Source of the DNA: Actinomycetales bacterium
GTDB lineage: Bacteria; Actinomycetota; Actinomycetes; Mycobacteriales; Mycobacteriaceae
Length of the DNA stretch: 5,474 nt
NCBI GenBank assembly: GCA_012841845.1
Contig: DUTZ01000411.1
Location: 1-5,474, forward strand
Direction: 5' to 3'
Positions 1 through 5,474 of the stretch are shown here, one piece after another. The notes below the pieces were generated by a model. The model was not told the DNA's origin. It searched no databases and saw only the letters and a list, made by a program, of their open reading frames with translations. Both the position numbers and the translations under genes were made by a program. Numbering within the stretch: position 1 is the stretch's first letter; the number at the start of each line of letters is the position of its first letter.

Positions 1-190
1 GCCGCCGGACCGGCTCCACCTCGCCCGCCTCGACCAGGTGGTCGAGGTGTCGACGGACGCCGGCGGCCGTGAGGCCCAGGGCCTGCCCGATCTCCCCCGC
101 CGTGAGCGCCCCCCGCTCGAGGAGGAGCTCCCGGACGGCGGACCGGGTGTCGGGACGCGTGCCGGTCACCACGGCGTGCTGCACGCTCAT
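1..190 (-). CDS. sufR: SufR-type winged-helix transcriptional regulator, N-terminal part (runs off left edge)
   Basis: Only the first 63 codons are in the window; the rest lies beyond position 1. The ATG (190-188) is preceded by a good purine-rich ribosome site (GGAAGGGAGGGA on the minus strand, plus coordinates 194-205). The visible protein begins MSVQHAVVTGTRPDTRSAV and contains a helix-turn-helix: a helix around residues 16-24 (VRELLLERG), then LTAGEIGQALGLTAAGVRRHL and a wing leading EAGEVEPV. This is the ArsR/DeoR-like DNA-binding half of the family that includes cyanobacterial SufR and mycobacterial Rv1460. In that family a C-terminal domain binds an Fe-S cluster through cysteines and the protein represses the suf operon; those cysteines are outside the window. 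The name rests on the HTH plus the neighbourhood: it sits head-to-head with mptB, as Rv1460 does with Rv1459c. A generic ArsR/MarR-type regulator is the alternative. A palindrome suited to autoregulation lies upstream at 249-272. Confidence 0.82.
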   Translation of the reverse strand, partial: MSVQHAVVTGTRPDTRSAVRELLLERGALTAGEIGQALGLTAAGVRRHLDHLVEAGEVEPVRR

Positions 191-219
191 GCGTCCCTCC
201 CTTCCGGTTATGCTCGGTA

Positions 220-236
220 CGCCCCGGAGCGGGGCG
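220..236 (-). other. Small GC hairpin in the regulator's 5' leader
   Basis: CGCCCC (220-225) pairs with GGGGCG (231-236). One further G-C pair (226/230) closes a GAG triloop, giving seven consecutive pairs. It lies between the predicted transcription start (about 238) and the start codon at 190 of the minus-strand regulator. It may simply reflect high GC; a role in translation or transcript stability is only possible. Confidence 0.3.
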
Positions 237-245
237 CGCCACCTG

Positions 246-273
246 ATATTACGCAACACCAGTGTGACGGAAA
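246..273 (-). promoter_or_regulatory. Putative promoter of the minus-strand regulator
   Basis: On the minus strand a TAATAT hexamer (plus 246-251) could be the -10 element. A weak TTTCCG (plus 268-273) lies 16 bp upstream as a possible -35. This is one of the few AT-rich patches in the window. Transcription would start near 238-240, giving a leader of about 50 nt. The spacer holds the centre of the 24-bp palindrome at 249-272, so a bound regulator would block polymerase. The hexamer matches the TATAAT consensus at only four of six positions, so this is a candidate only. Confidence 0.45.
249..272. promoter_or_regulatory. 24-bp imperfect palindrome, candidate SufR operator
   Basis: The dyad centre lies between 260 and 261. 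Reading outward, ACAC (256-259) pairs with GTGT (262-265), CG (252-253) with CG (268-269), and TT (249-250) with AA (271-272). That is 8 of 12 symmetric positions, with the mismatches symmetrically placed. It contains AGTGTGA, resembling the ACACT/TGTGA-type half-sites that I recall being reported for mycobacterial SufR, although the half-site spacing differs here. Its location between overlapping divergent -10 elements fits a repressor site. The SufR assignment is inferred. Confidence 0.55.
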
Positions 274-277
274 TATT
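249..277 (+). promoter_or_regulatory. Putative mptB promoter, overlapping the divergent promoter
   Basis: TTACGC (249-254) and AATATT (272-277) are separated by 17 bp and could be the -35 and -10 for rightward transcription. Both hexamers are weak. The predicted start near 284 would leave a leader of about 70 nt before mptB. The two divergent promoters would share almost the same DNA, with the palindrome in the spacer of both. Confidence 0.35.
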
Positions 278-317
278 CCCACCCCTGTCGGTGCGCGTCC
301 AGTGGGCCGGATGTTGC

Positions 318-332
318 GGCGGTCACACCGCC
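318..332 (+). other. Small hairpin just before the mptB ribosome site
   Basis: GGCGGT (318-323) and ACCGCC (327-332) form six pairs around a CAC triloop. The hairpin ends two bases before the Shine-Dalgarno sequence starting at 335. In the mptB leader it would sit against the initiation region and could tune translation. High GC makes chance hairpins common. Confidence 0.3.
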
Positions 333-334
333 AC

Positions 335-343
335 GGAGGGAGG
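335..343 (+). promoter_or_regulatory. mptB ribosome binding site
   Basis: GGAGGGAGG contains two overlapping GGAGG-like cores, 11 nt before the ATG at 355. No other in-frame start lies between it and that ATG, so it fixes the mptB start. The spacing is slightly long for the first core and ordinary for the second. Confidence 0.7.
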
Positions 344-354
344 CCGTCAGCCGC

Positions 355-1938
355 ATGCCACGCATCCCCCGTCACGCACCGGGCGTGGTCACCGCGCGCC
401 TCCACGCGGACGAGCCGGACACCGGCACGCCGCTGGACGCCGAGCTCGCCCGCGTCGGCCGGATCCGCCGCATCGGCACCACCGCCTCGGTCACCATGGC
501 CGTCGGCGCCCTCGGTGCCGGGGCCCTGCCGGTCCTGCAGAACCCCGCCGCCGGCGAACGGCTCTTCGGCATCTGGCTGCGCCTGCAGCACTCCTCCATG
601 GCGATCACGCTCGCCGGGATGGTCGTGGTGACCTTCTGCTGGCTGCTGCTCTCCCCCTACGTCCTCGGCCGCACCCCGTTCGGCCGGCGCAGCGGGCGCA
701 TCGACCGCGTGACCCTGGACCGGATCATCGCCTCCTGGGCCCTGCCGCTGGCGCTGGCGCCCCCGATGTTCAGCAAGGACGTCTACAGCTACCTCGCCCA
801 GGGGGCCATCGCCAACACCCTCGACGACCCGTACGCCCTCGGACCGGTGTCCGCCCTGGGCGCCACGCACCCGCTCGCGATCAACGTCCCCGACGTCTGG
901 CGGGACACCCCCAACCAGTACGGCCCGCTGTTCCTCGGCGTGCAGAAGGTCATCCACGCCCTCACCGGCGACGACGTGATCGCCGGCACCGTGCTCCACC
1001 GGGCCGTCGCCGTGTTCGGCGTCCTCCTGCTGGGCTGGGCCGTCCCCCGCCTGGCCGAGTACTGCGGCGTGTCCGACGTGGCCGCGCTCTGGCTCGCGGT
1101 GGCCAACCCGCTGGTCCTGTTCCACCTCATCTCCGGCATCCACTCCGAGTCGCTCATGATGGGCCTGCTCGCGGTGGGCCTGGTGCTGGCCCTGCGGGCC
1201 CTGGACGCCCCCACCGCCGACCGGCGTTCGGTCCTGCTCTTCTGCCTGGGCACCGCCCTGATCACCGGGTCCGCACTGGTCAAACTGCCGACGGTGGTCG
1301 CCCTCGGGTTCGTGGGCATGGCCCTGGCCCGCCGGTGGGGCTCCGGATGGCGCGCCATCGTCAAGGCGGCCGGCGTCATGGTGGTCCTCGGGGGCGCGAC
1401 CGCCGCCGTCGCCGTCGTCGCCACCTCCGCCGGCTTCGGCTGGATCACCAAACTGGGCGCGGCCACCTCCATCCGCAGCTGGCTCTCGCCACCCACGGCG
1501 CTCGGCGTCCTCTCCGGCGGGATCGGTCAGTACCTGGGCCTGGGCGACCACACCGCCCAGATCCTCGCCATGGTCCAGACCGCCGCGCTCGTCGTGGCCG
1601 CCGCCTTCACCCTGCGCATGCTCTTCGCCGTCCACCGCGGCAGCATCGACCCGGTCGGCGGGCTCGGGGCCTCCATGGCCGTCATCGTCCTGTGCTTCCC
1701 CGTGGTCCAGCCGTGGTACATGCTCTGGGCGCTGGTCCCGCTCGCGGCCTGGGCGTCCCGGATCACCTTCCGCGCCCCGGTCGTGGCGGTGAGCGCGGTT
1801 CTCGCCTGCTTCACGCTGCCCCCGGGGACCGGCCCGCCCACCTTCGTCACGGTGCAGAGCTGGACGGCGACCGCCGTGATCGCGCTGGTGCTGCTCGTCG
1901 CCTTCTACCGCTGGCCGGGGCTGTTGCGGTACCGGTAG
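355..1938 (+). CDS. mptB: Polyprenol-phosphomannose-dependent alpha-(1->6)-mannosyltransferase MptB
   Basis: A 527-residue polytopic membrane glycosyltransferase of the GT-C fold. MptB enzymes use polyprenyl-phosphate mannose on the outer side of the membrane to start the alpha-1,6-mannan backbone of lipomannan and lipoarabinomannan. A cytosolic N-terminus of about 40 residues is followed by roughly a dozen hydrophobic segments, starting near 42-62 and 81-104. The first large outer loop carries the acidic motif expected of GT-C enzymes, KDVYSYLAQG (141-150, D142), followed by DDPYALGP (157-164). Further landmarks are NQYGPLF (187-193), NPLVLFHLISGIHSES (251-266) and QPWYMLW (452-458). It is shorter than the M. 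tuberculosis protein (about 590 aa). The ATG at 355 follows a strong ribosome site. Downstream, 24 nt separate it from the ABC ATPase gene. Family membership is secure. MptB over the paralogue MptA is chosen mainly from gene order, as the pair is hard to separate by eye. Confidence 0.85.
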   Translation: MPRIPRHAPGVVTARLHADEPDTGTPLDAELARVGRIRRIGTTASVTMAVGALGAGALPVLQNPAAGERLFGIWLRLQHSSMAITLAGMVVVTFCWLLLSPYVLGRTPFGRRSGRIDRVTLDRIIASWALPLALAPPMFSKDVYSYLAQGAIANTLDDPYALGPVSALGATHPLAINVPDVWRDTPNQYGPLFLGVQKVIHALTGDDVIAGTVLHRAVAVFGVLLLGWAVPRLAEYCGVSDVAALWLAVANPLVLFHLISGIHSESLMMGLLAVGLVLALRALDAPTADRRSVLLFCLGTALITGSALVKLPTVVALGFVGMALARRWGSGWRAIVKAAGVMVVLGGATAAVAVVATSAGFGWITKLGAATSIRSWLSPPTALGVLSGGIGQYLGLGDHTAQILAMVQTAALVVAAAFTLRMLFAVHRGSIDPVGGLGASMAVIVLCFPVVQPWYMLWALVPLAAWASRITFRAPVVAVSAVLACFTLPPGTGPPTFVTVQSWTATAVIALVLLVAFYRWPGLLRYR

Positions 1939-1949
1939 GACCCGCGGCC

Positions 1950-1962
1950 TAGACTCGGCCGG
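1950..1962 (+). promoter_or_regulatory. -10 element for leaderless transcription of the ABC ATPase gene
   Basis: TAGACT (1950-1955) fits the actinobacterial TANNNT -10 pattern. It is followed by exactly 7 nt, then the GTG at 1963, so transcription would start on the start codon itself. There is no Shine-Dalgarno sequence before this GTG. No -35 is obvious: TTGCGG at 1924-1929 is 20 bp away, too far for a normal spacer. The same arrangement recurs before ctaA. Confidence 0.6.
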
Positions 1963-2894
<932 letters not shown>

Positions 2895-2898
<4 letters not shown>

Positions 2899-3701
2899 CC
2901 GACACCGCCGCCGGACCCGCCCGGCCCGCCAACAACCGCTTCGCCCCCGGGACGTTCGCCACCCCGTCCGCGCCCGCGCCGCTCGCGCGCATGGTGGCCT
3001 CGCAGACCCGCATGGAACTCACGCTCTTCCTGCGCAACGGCGAGCAGCTGCTCGTGGCGCTCGTCATCCCCGTCGCCGTCCTCATCGGCCTCACCGCGAT
3101 CGACCTCGGGGCGGTCCCCGACCCGCGGGTCGCGCACGCGATCACCGCCGTGCTCACCATCTCCGTCATGGGCACCGCGTTCACCGGCCAGGCCATCGCG
3201 GTGGGTTTCGACCGCCGCTACGGCGCGCTCAAGAGGCTCGGCGGGACACCTCTGCCGCCGGCCGTCATCATCGTGGGCAAGGTCCTCGCCACGTTGGTGC
3301 TCGTGGCCGGACAGTCGCTGGTGCTCGGCGCCATCGCCGCCGCCATGGGCTGGCGGCCCGCCCTCGGCGGGCTCGTGGTGGGGGCGGTGATGATCGCCCT
3401 GGGCGCGATCGCGTTCTCCGCGATGGGCCTGCTCCTCGGCGGCACGCTCAAGGCCGAGGTGGTGCTCGCGCTGGCCAACCTCATCTGGTTCCTGCTCATC
3501 GGCGGGGCAGGTCTGGCGATCGGCGTGGCGTCGCTGCCCGACTGGGCGCACGACGTCCTCGTCGTCATCCCCTCCCACGCCCTCACCTCCGCCCTCGTCG
3601 CGGCCCTCGACGGCGGCGTCCCCGCCGTCCAGGCCCTCGTGCTGCTCGCGTGGACCGCCGTGTGCGGCGCACTCGCCGTGCGGCACTTCTCCTTCACCTG
3701 A
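2895..3701 (+). CDS. ABC-2 type transporter permease (Rv1457c-like)
   Basis: A 268-residue inner-membrane subunit that partners the ATPase encoded just upstream. The start ATG shares ATGA (2895-2898) with the ATPase stop, indicating coupled translation and a one-to-one complex; only a weak purine stretch (GGACGGGA) precedes it. The first 45 residues are Ala/Pro-rich and hydrophilic (cytosolic). Six hydrophobic segments follow at about 51-71, 82-104, 123-150, 156-182, 188-212 and 243-262, the normal ABC-2 count. Between segments 2 and 3 lies the typical coupling motif FDRRYGALKRLGGTPLP (105-121). The length matches Rv1457c (about 261 aa). As a homodimer with two ATPases it would form a full exporter of unknown substrate. 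Drug export, lipid or lipoglycan precursor movement, and a heme-related role all fit the neighbourhood; none is shown. Confidence 0.9.
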
Positions 3702-3739
3702 GCCCGCGCCTCCCCCGCACCGGCCCCCCGCCGCCCTCA

Positions 3740-3764
3740 CCTGGGCGAGGCCGGCGCGCCCAGG
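3740..3764 (+). other. 8-bp inverted repeat between the permease gene and ctaA
   Basis: CCTGGGCG (3740-3747) pairs perfectly with CGCCCAGG (3757-3764) across a 9-nt loop. No T-run follows, so it is not a classical terminator, though GC stems without a U-tract can terminate in actinobacteria. It ends six bases before the ctaA -10 hexamer, and the expected -35 position falls at its left arm and loop. It could instead be an operator for ctaA. Confidence 0.4.
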
Positions 3765-3769
3765 GGACC

Positions 3770-3782
3770 TAGAATCGTGGGC
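3770..3782 (+). promoter_or_regulatory. -10 element for leaderless transcription of ctaA
   Basis: TAGAAT (3770-3775) matches TATAAT at five of six positions and is followed by 7 nt and the GTG at 3783. The surrounding sequence (CCTAGAATC) is almost the same as that before the ABC ATPase gene (CCTAGACTC). This supports 3783 as both transcription start and start codon, and argues against the in-frame GTG at 3777, which is only one base past the hexamer. No convincing -35 is visible. Confidence 0.65.
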
Positions 3783-4766
3783 GTGACCGCGTCCTCCACC
3801 GCCCCGACCTCCGGTTCCCCGGCCACGAACGAGTCCCGGGAGGCCGGCGGACCGCTGTCCCGCCTCCCCTTGCCGTCGATCCGGCTGCAGAAGGGACTGG
3901 CCGTGGCCAACCTCATCGCGCAGGTCGGCATCATGACGACCGGCGTCACCGTGCGCGTCACCGCCTCGGGCCTGGGCTGCGAGACCTGGCCGCGCTGCAA
4001 CGAGGACAGCTTCGTCCCCGTCCCCGGCGTCGCGCCGGCCCTGCACCAGGGCGTCGAGTTCGGTAACCGGCTGCTGACGTTCGTGCTCACCGCGGTGGCC
4101 GTGGCGCTGCTGCTCGCGATCTACCGCGCCGGCCGCCGCCGCGAGCTCAAGACGCTGGCCTGGGCCATGCCCGCCGGCATCCTCGCGCAGGCCGTCATCG
4201 GCGGCATCACCGTGCTCACCGGCCTGGTCTGGTGGACCGTGGCCCTGCACCTGCTGCCCTCGATGATCCTCGCGTGGCTCGCCGCCGTGCTGCTCGTGCG
4301 GATCGGCGAGCGCGACGACGCCCCCGCCCGCCGCGTCGTCCCGCGCCCGCTCACCTGGCTGACGTGGCTCTCCGCCGTGCTGCTCGCCGGCGTGCTGGTC
4401 CTGGGCACCATGGTCACCGGCGCCGGCCCGCACGCCGGCGACGCGCGCGTCGAGGCCGCCGACCGCCTCCAGTGGCCCATCCAGTGGCTGGTCCACTTCC
4501 ACGCCGAGCTCACCGTGGGCTACCTCTGCCTGGTCGTGGGCCTCGTGCTGGGCCTGCTCGCGCTGCGCGCCGAGGGCCCGGCGATCCGCCGTGGCGTGGT
4601 GCTGATCGTGATGATCGTGGCGCAGGCGATCCTCGGCGTGACCCAGTACCAGCTCGGCGTGCCCGAGCTGCTCGTGGTGCTCCACGTGACCCTCGCCGGG
4701 GCGATCACCGCGATGACCGGCGCCATCTGGGCCGCCGGCGTGCTGCGCGAGCGCGTTCCGGCGTAG
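3783..4766 (+). CDS. ctaA: Heme A synthase, CtaA/COX15 family
   Basis: A 327-residue membrane enzyme that oxidises the C8 methyl of heme O to the formyl group of heme A, needed by aa3-type cytochrome c oxidase. About eight hydrophobic segments are visible (near 38-57, 96-114, 125-146, 150-172, 191-213, 235-262, 270-290, 297-320), forming two similar four-helix halves. After segment 1 comes the family loop TASGLGCETWPRC with the cysteine pair C66/C72. Then follow HQGVEFGNR (H88, E92), LHLLPSM (H156), VHFHAEL (H238/H240) and VLHVTLAG (H301), which match the heme-ligand positions of each half. The usual E-x-x-H-R of segment 2 reads E-F-G-N-R. The second-half cysteine pair of Bacillus CtaA is absent (loop GAGPHAGDARVEAADR). 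The first 35 residues are Ser/Thr/Pro-rich and unlikely to be folded. The GTG start is chosen from the leaderless -10; starting at 3777 would add two residues. The gene ends facing a convergent gene. Confidence 0.9.
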   Translation: MTASSTAPTSGSPATNESREAGGPLSRLPLPSIRLQKGLAVANLIAQVGIMTTGVTVRVTASGLGCETWPRCNEDSFVPVPGVAPALHQGVEFGNRLLTFVLTAVAVALLLAIYRAGRRRELKTLAWAMPAGILAQAVIGGITVLTGLVWWTVALHLLPSMILAWLAAVLLVRIGERDDAPARRVVPRPLTWLTWLSAVLLAGVLVLGTMVTGAGPHAGDARVEAADRLQWPIQWLVHFHAELTVGYLCLVVGLVLGLLALRAEGPAIRRGVVLIVMIVAQAILGVTQYQLGVPELLVVLHVTLAGAITAMTGAIWAAGVLRERVPA

Positions 4767-4790
4767 GGGCGGGCCGGTCGCGCTGTAGGG

Positions 4791-4811
4791 GTGGCTCGGC
4801 CCCGCAGCCAC
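4791..4811 (+). terminator. Weak hairpin downstream of ctaA
   Basis: GTGGCT (4791-4796) pairs with AGCCAC (4806-4811) across a 9-nt loop, 24 nt past the ctaA stop. It overlaps the left end of the larger palindrome at 4808-4869 and competes with another partial pairing (GGGCCG 4771-4776 with CGGCCC 4797-4802). No T-run follows. It may be part of a compound termination region; by itself the evidence is weak. Confidence 0.25.
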
Positions 4812-4869
4812 ACGCTCCAGGTGCATCCACACAGGAAATTTCGTGTGTGGATGATGCTCAGGCGTGTGG
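4808..4869. repeat. 62-bp nested palindrome between convergent genes
   Basis: All arms share one centre between 4838 and 4839. The inner part, 4824-4853, pairs at 14 of 15 positions: CATCCACACA opposite TGTGTGGATG, with GAAATTTC at the middle and a single G/G mismatch at 4834/4843. The outer arms CCACACGC (4808-4815) and GCGTGTGG (4862-4869) pair 8 of 8 on exactly the same axis. An interrupted stretch with two further pairs (4819-4820 with 4857-4858) joins them. In all, 24 of 31 pairs match. The central 25 bases are much richer in A and T than the surroundings. It lies 42 bases past ctaA and 91 past the end of the convergent minus-strand gene, so a bidirectional terminator is the simplest reading. 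A protein-binding site or a remnant of a small mobile palindromic element is also possible. Confidence 0.7.
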
Positions 4870-4908
4870 ATTCGAGCCGATACCGCCGCGTCTCGGCCCG
4901 GACGAGCA

Positions 4909-4944
4909 GATCCCCGGCGTCCCGACGCGGGGACACCGGGGATC
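4909..4944 (-). terminator. Strong hairpin, probable terminator of the minus-strand gene
   Basis: GATCCCCGG (4909-4917) pairs with CCGGGGATC (4936-4944). After one mismatch, GTCCC (4919-4923) pairs with GGGAC (4930-4934), leaving a six-base loop. Fourteen of 15 positions pair. In the minus-strand transcript it starts 15 nt after the stop codon at 4960-4962. No U-run follows, so it is an I-shaped hairpin of the kind often seen after actinobacterial genes. It could also stop readthrough arriving from ctaA. Confidence 0.6.
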
Positions 4945-4959
4945 CCGGCGGGGGACGGC

Positions 4960-5474
4960 TCAGACGAGCGCGCCCGACCCCGCCATGCGCTTCCAGTGGC
5001 CGGCGGGGACGTCGGCCTTCGAGACGAGCTCACGCGTCCAGTCGGACCCGGTGAGCCCGTCGATCGAGTCGCGGATCGCCTCGGCCTCGGAGAGCGTGTC
5101 GACCATGTGGTCGTCCATCGTGCCGTCGGCGCCGACCAGCGTCACGCGGATCCCGCGGCGGCCGACCGGCTGCAGCACCACGTCCGCGGTGCCGCCGTGC
5201 CGACCGAGGAACTTCTGGACGAACTTGGCCGAGCGCTTGGACGGGGTCGGGCCCGCGGGCTCCGGCTCCGGCTCGGGCTCCGGCTTCTTCTCCTCCGGGG
5301 CCTTCGCAGCGGGCGCGGCCTCCGCCGGCTTCTCGGCGGGAGCCTCGGCCGGGGTGTCCGTCGCGTCCTCGGCGGCGGGCGCGGCCTGCGCGGGGGCCTT
5401 CTCCTCGGCGGCCTGCTCGTCGGGCTTCGACTCCGACGAGGTCCACGCCGCAGCCGCGGCAGCCGCACCTCCGC
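4960..5474 (-). CDS. Uncharacterised protein with Pro/Ala/Glu/Lys-rich segment, 3' part (start beyond right edge)
   Basis: I do not recognise this protein. The frame is open from the TGA at 4962-4960 to the right edge, giving 170 visible residues. The only in-frame start codon visible is a GTG at 5181, but coding composition clearly continues upstream, so the true start lies outside. Visible residues 3-9 are seven alanines followed by W10. Residues 14-78 are low-complexity, rich in Ala, Pro, Glu and Lys, with an EPEPEPEP run at 65-72, and are probably an unfolded linker. From about residue 79 to the end comes a basic, structured-looking domain: SKRSAKFVQKFLGRHGG, then short beta-like stretches (ADVVLQPVGRRGIRVTLVGADG), then MVDTLSEAEAIRDSIDGL and a tail GHWKRMAGSGALV. 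No membrane segment or catalytic motif is visible. It converges on ctaA, as I recall Rv1455 doing in M. tuberculosis; homology to that protein is not established here. Confidence 0.75.
   Translation of the reverse strand, partial: GGAAAAAAAWTSSESKPDEQAAEEKAPAQAAPAAEDATDTPAEAPAEKPAEAAPAAKAPEEKKPEPEPEPEPAGPTPSKRSAKFVQKFLGRHGGTADVVLQPVGRRGIRVTLVGADGTMDDHMVDTLSEAEAIRDSIDGLTGSDWTRELVSKADVPAGHWKRMAGSGALV

Noticed and set aside
1924..1929. TTGCGG as the -35 of the ABC ATPase promoter
   Set aside because: The distance to TAGACT is 20 bp, outside the usual 16-19 bp, and it lies within the last codons of mptB.
69..1952. Long plus-strand open frame overlapping the regulator, control region and mptB
   Set aside because: It is Arg/Pro/His-rich in a shifted frame of mptB and crosses the divergent promoter region; no protein family resemblance.
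3777..3779. GTG two codons upstream as the ctaA start
   Set aside because: It lies one base after the TAGAAT hexamer, so it could not be on a transcript starting from that promoter. A weak AGGGG at 3762-3766 is the only support.
4808..4869. Replication origin based on DnaA-box-like cores
   Set aside because: Only one core matches the box well (8 of 9), and the neighbours are not dnaA, dnaN or other origin genes. The cores are better explained as parts of the palindrome.
4791..5054. 87-residue plus-strand open frame after ctaA
   Set aside because: It spans the palindrome and hairpin and runs antisense to the minus-strand gene. It is Arg/Ser-rich, lacks a ribosome site and has no recognisable domain.
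4960..5181. A separate 73-residue protein starting at the GTG at 5181
   Set aside because: The coding-like frame continues upstream without a stop to the window edge, and no clear ribosome site precedes this GTG.

Overview
The window comes from a very GC-rich actinobacterium. Codons end overwhelmingly in G or C, GTG starts are used, and two genes appear to be leaderless. The gene order sufR-type regulator (divergent) / mptB / ABC ATPase / ABC permease / ctaA matches, as I recall it, Mycobacterium tuberculosis Rv1460 to Rv1456c. MptB makes lipomannan and lipoarabinomannan, so the host is most likely a mycolate-group actinobacterium (order Mycobacteriales, for example a Dietzia- or Gordonia-like genus). 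The sequence alone does not settle the genus.

Layout: positions 1-190 hold the first 63 codons of a minus-strand winged-helix regulator, called SufR. Positions 191-354 are a divergent control region. It has AT-rich promoter elements for both directions, a 24-bp imperfect palindrome (249-272) lying between them, and one small hairpin in each leader. A plus-strand cluster follows: mptB (355-1938), an ABC ATPase (1963-2898), its ABC-2 permease (2895-3701, overlapping by ATGA) and the heme A synthase ctaA (3783-4766). The ATPase gene and ctaA are each preceded by a near-identical -10 hexamer (TAGACT, TAGAAT) placed exactly 7 nt before a GTG codon, the signature of leaderless transcription. The cluster is therefore probably several transcription units, not one simple operon. 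Positions 4767-4959 separate two convergent genes and contain several inverted repeats, including a 62-bp nested palindrome (4808-4869) and a strong 36-bp hairpin (4909-4944). Positions 4960-5474 are the 3' part of a minus-strand gene of unknown function, with a long Pro/Ala/Glu/Lys-rich segment and a small C-terminal domain.

How the genes fit together: the regulator would control iron-sulfur cluster assembly genes lying beyond the left edge. MptB extends the alpha-1,6-mannan backbone of lipoglycans at the outer face of the membrane. CtaA supplies heme A to the aa3 terminal oxidase. The ABC pair between them has no assigned substrate; its conserved position beside ctaA and mptB is the main clue to its role. 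The least explained structure is the 62-bp concentric palindrome with four regularly spaced CCACAC cores between ctaA and the convergent gene.
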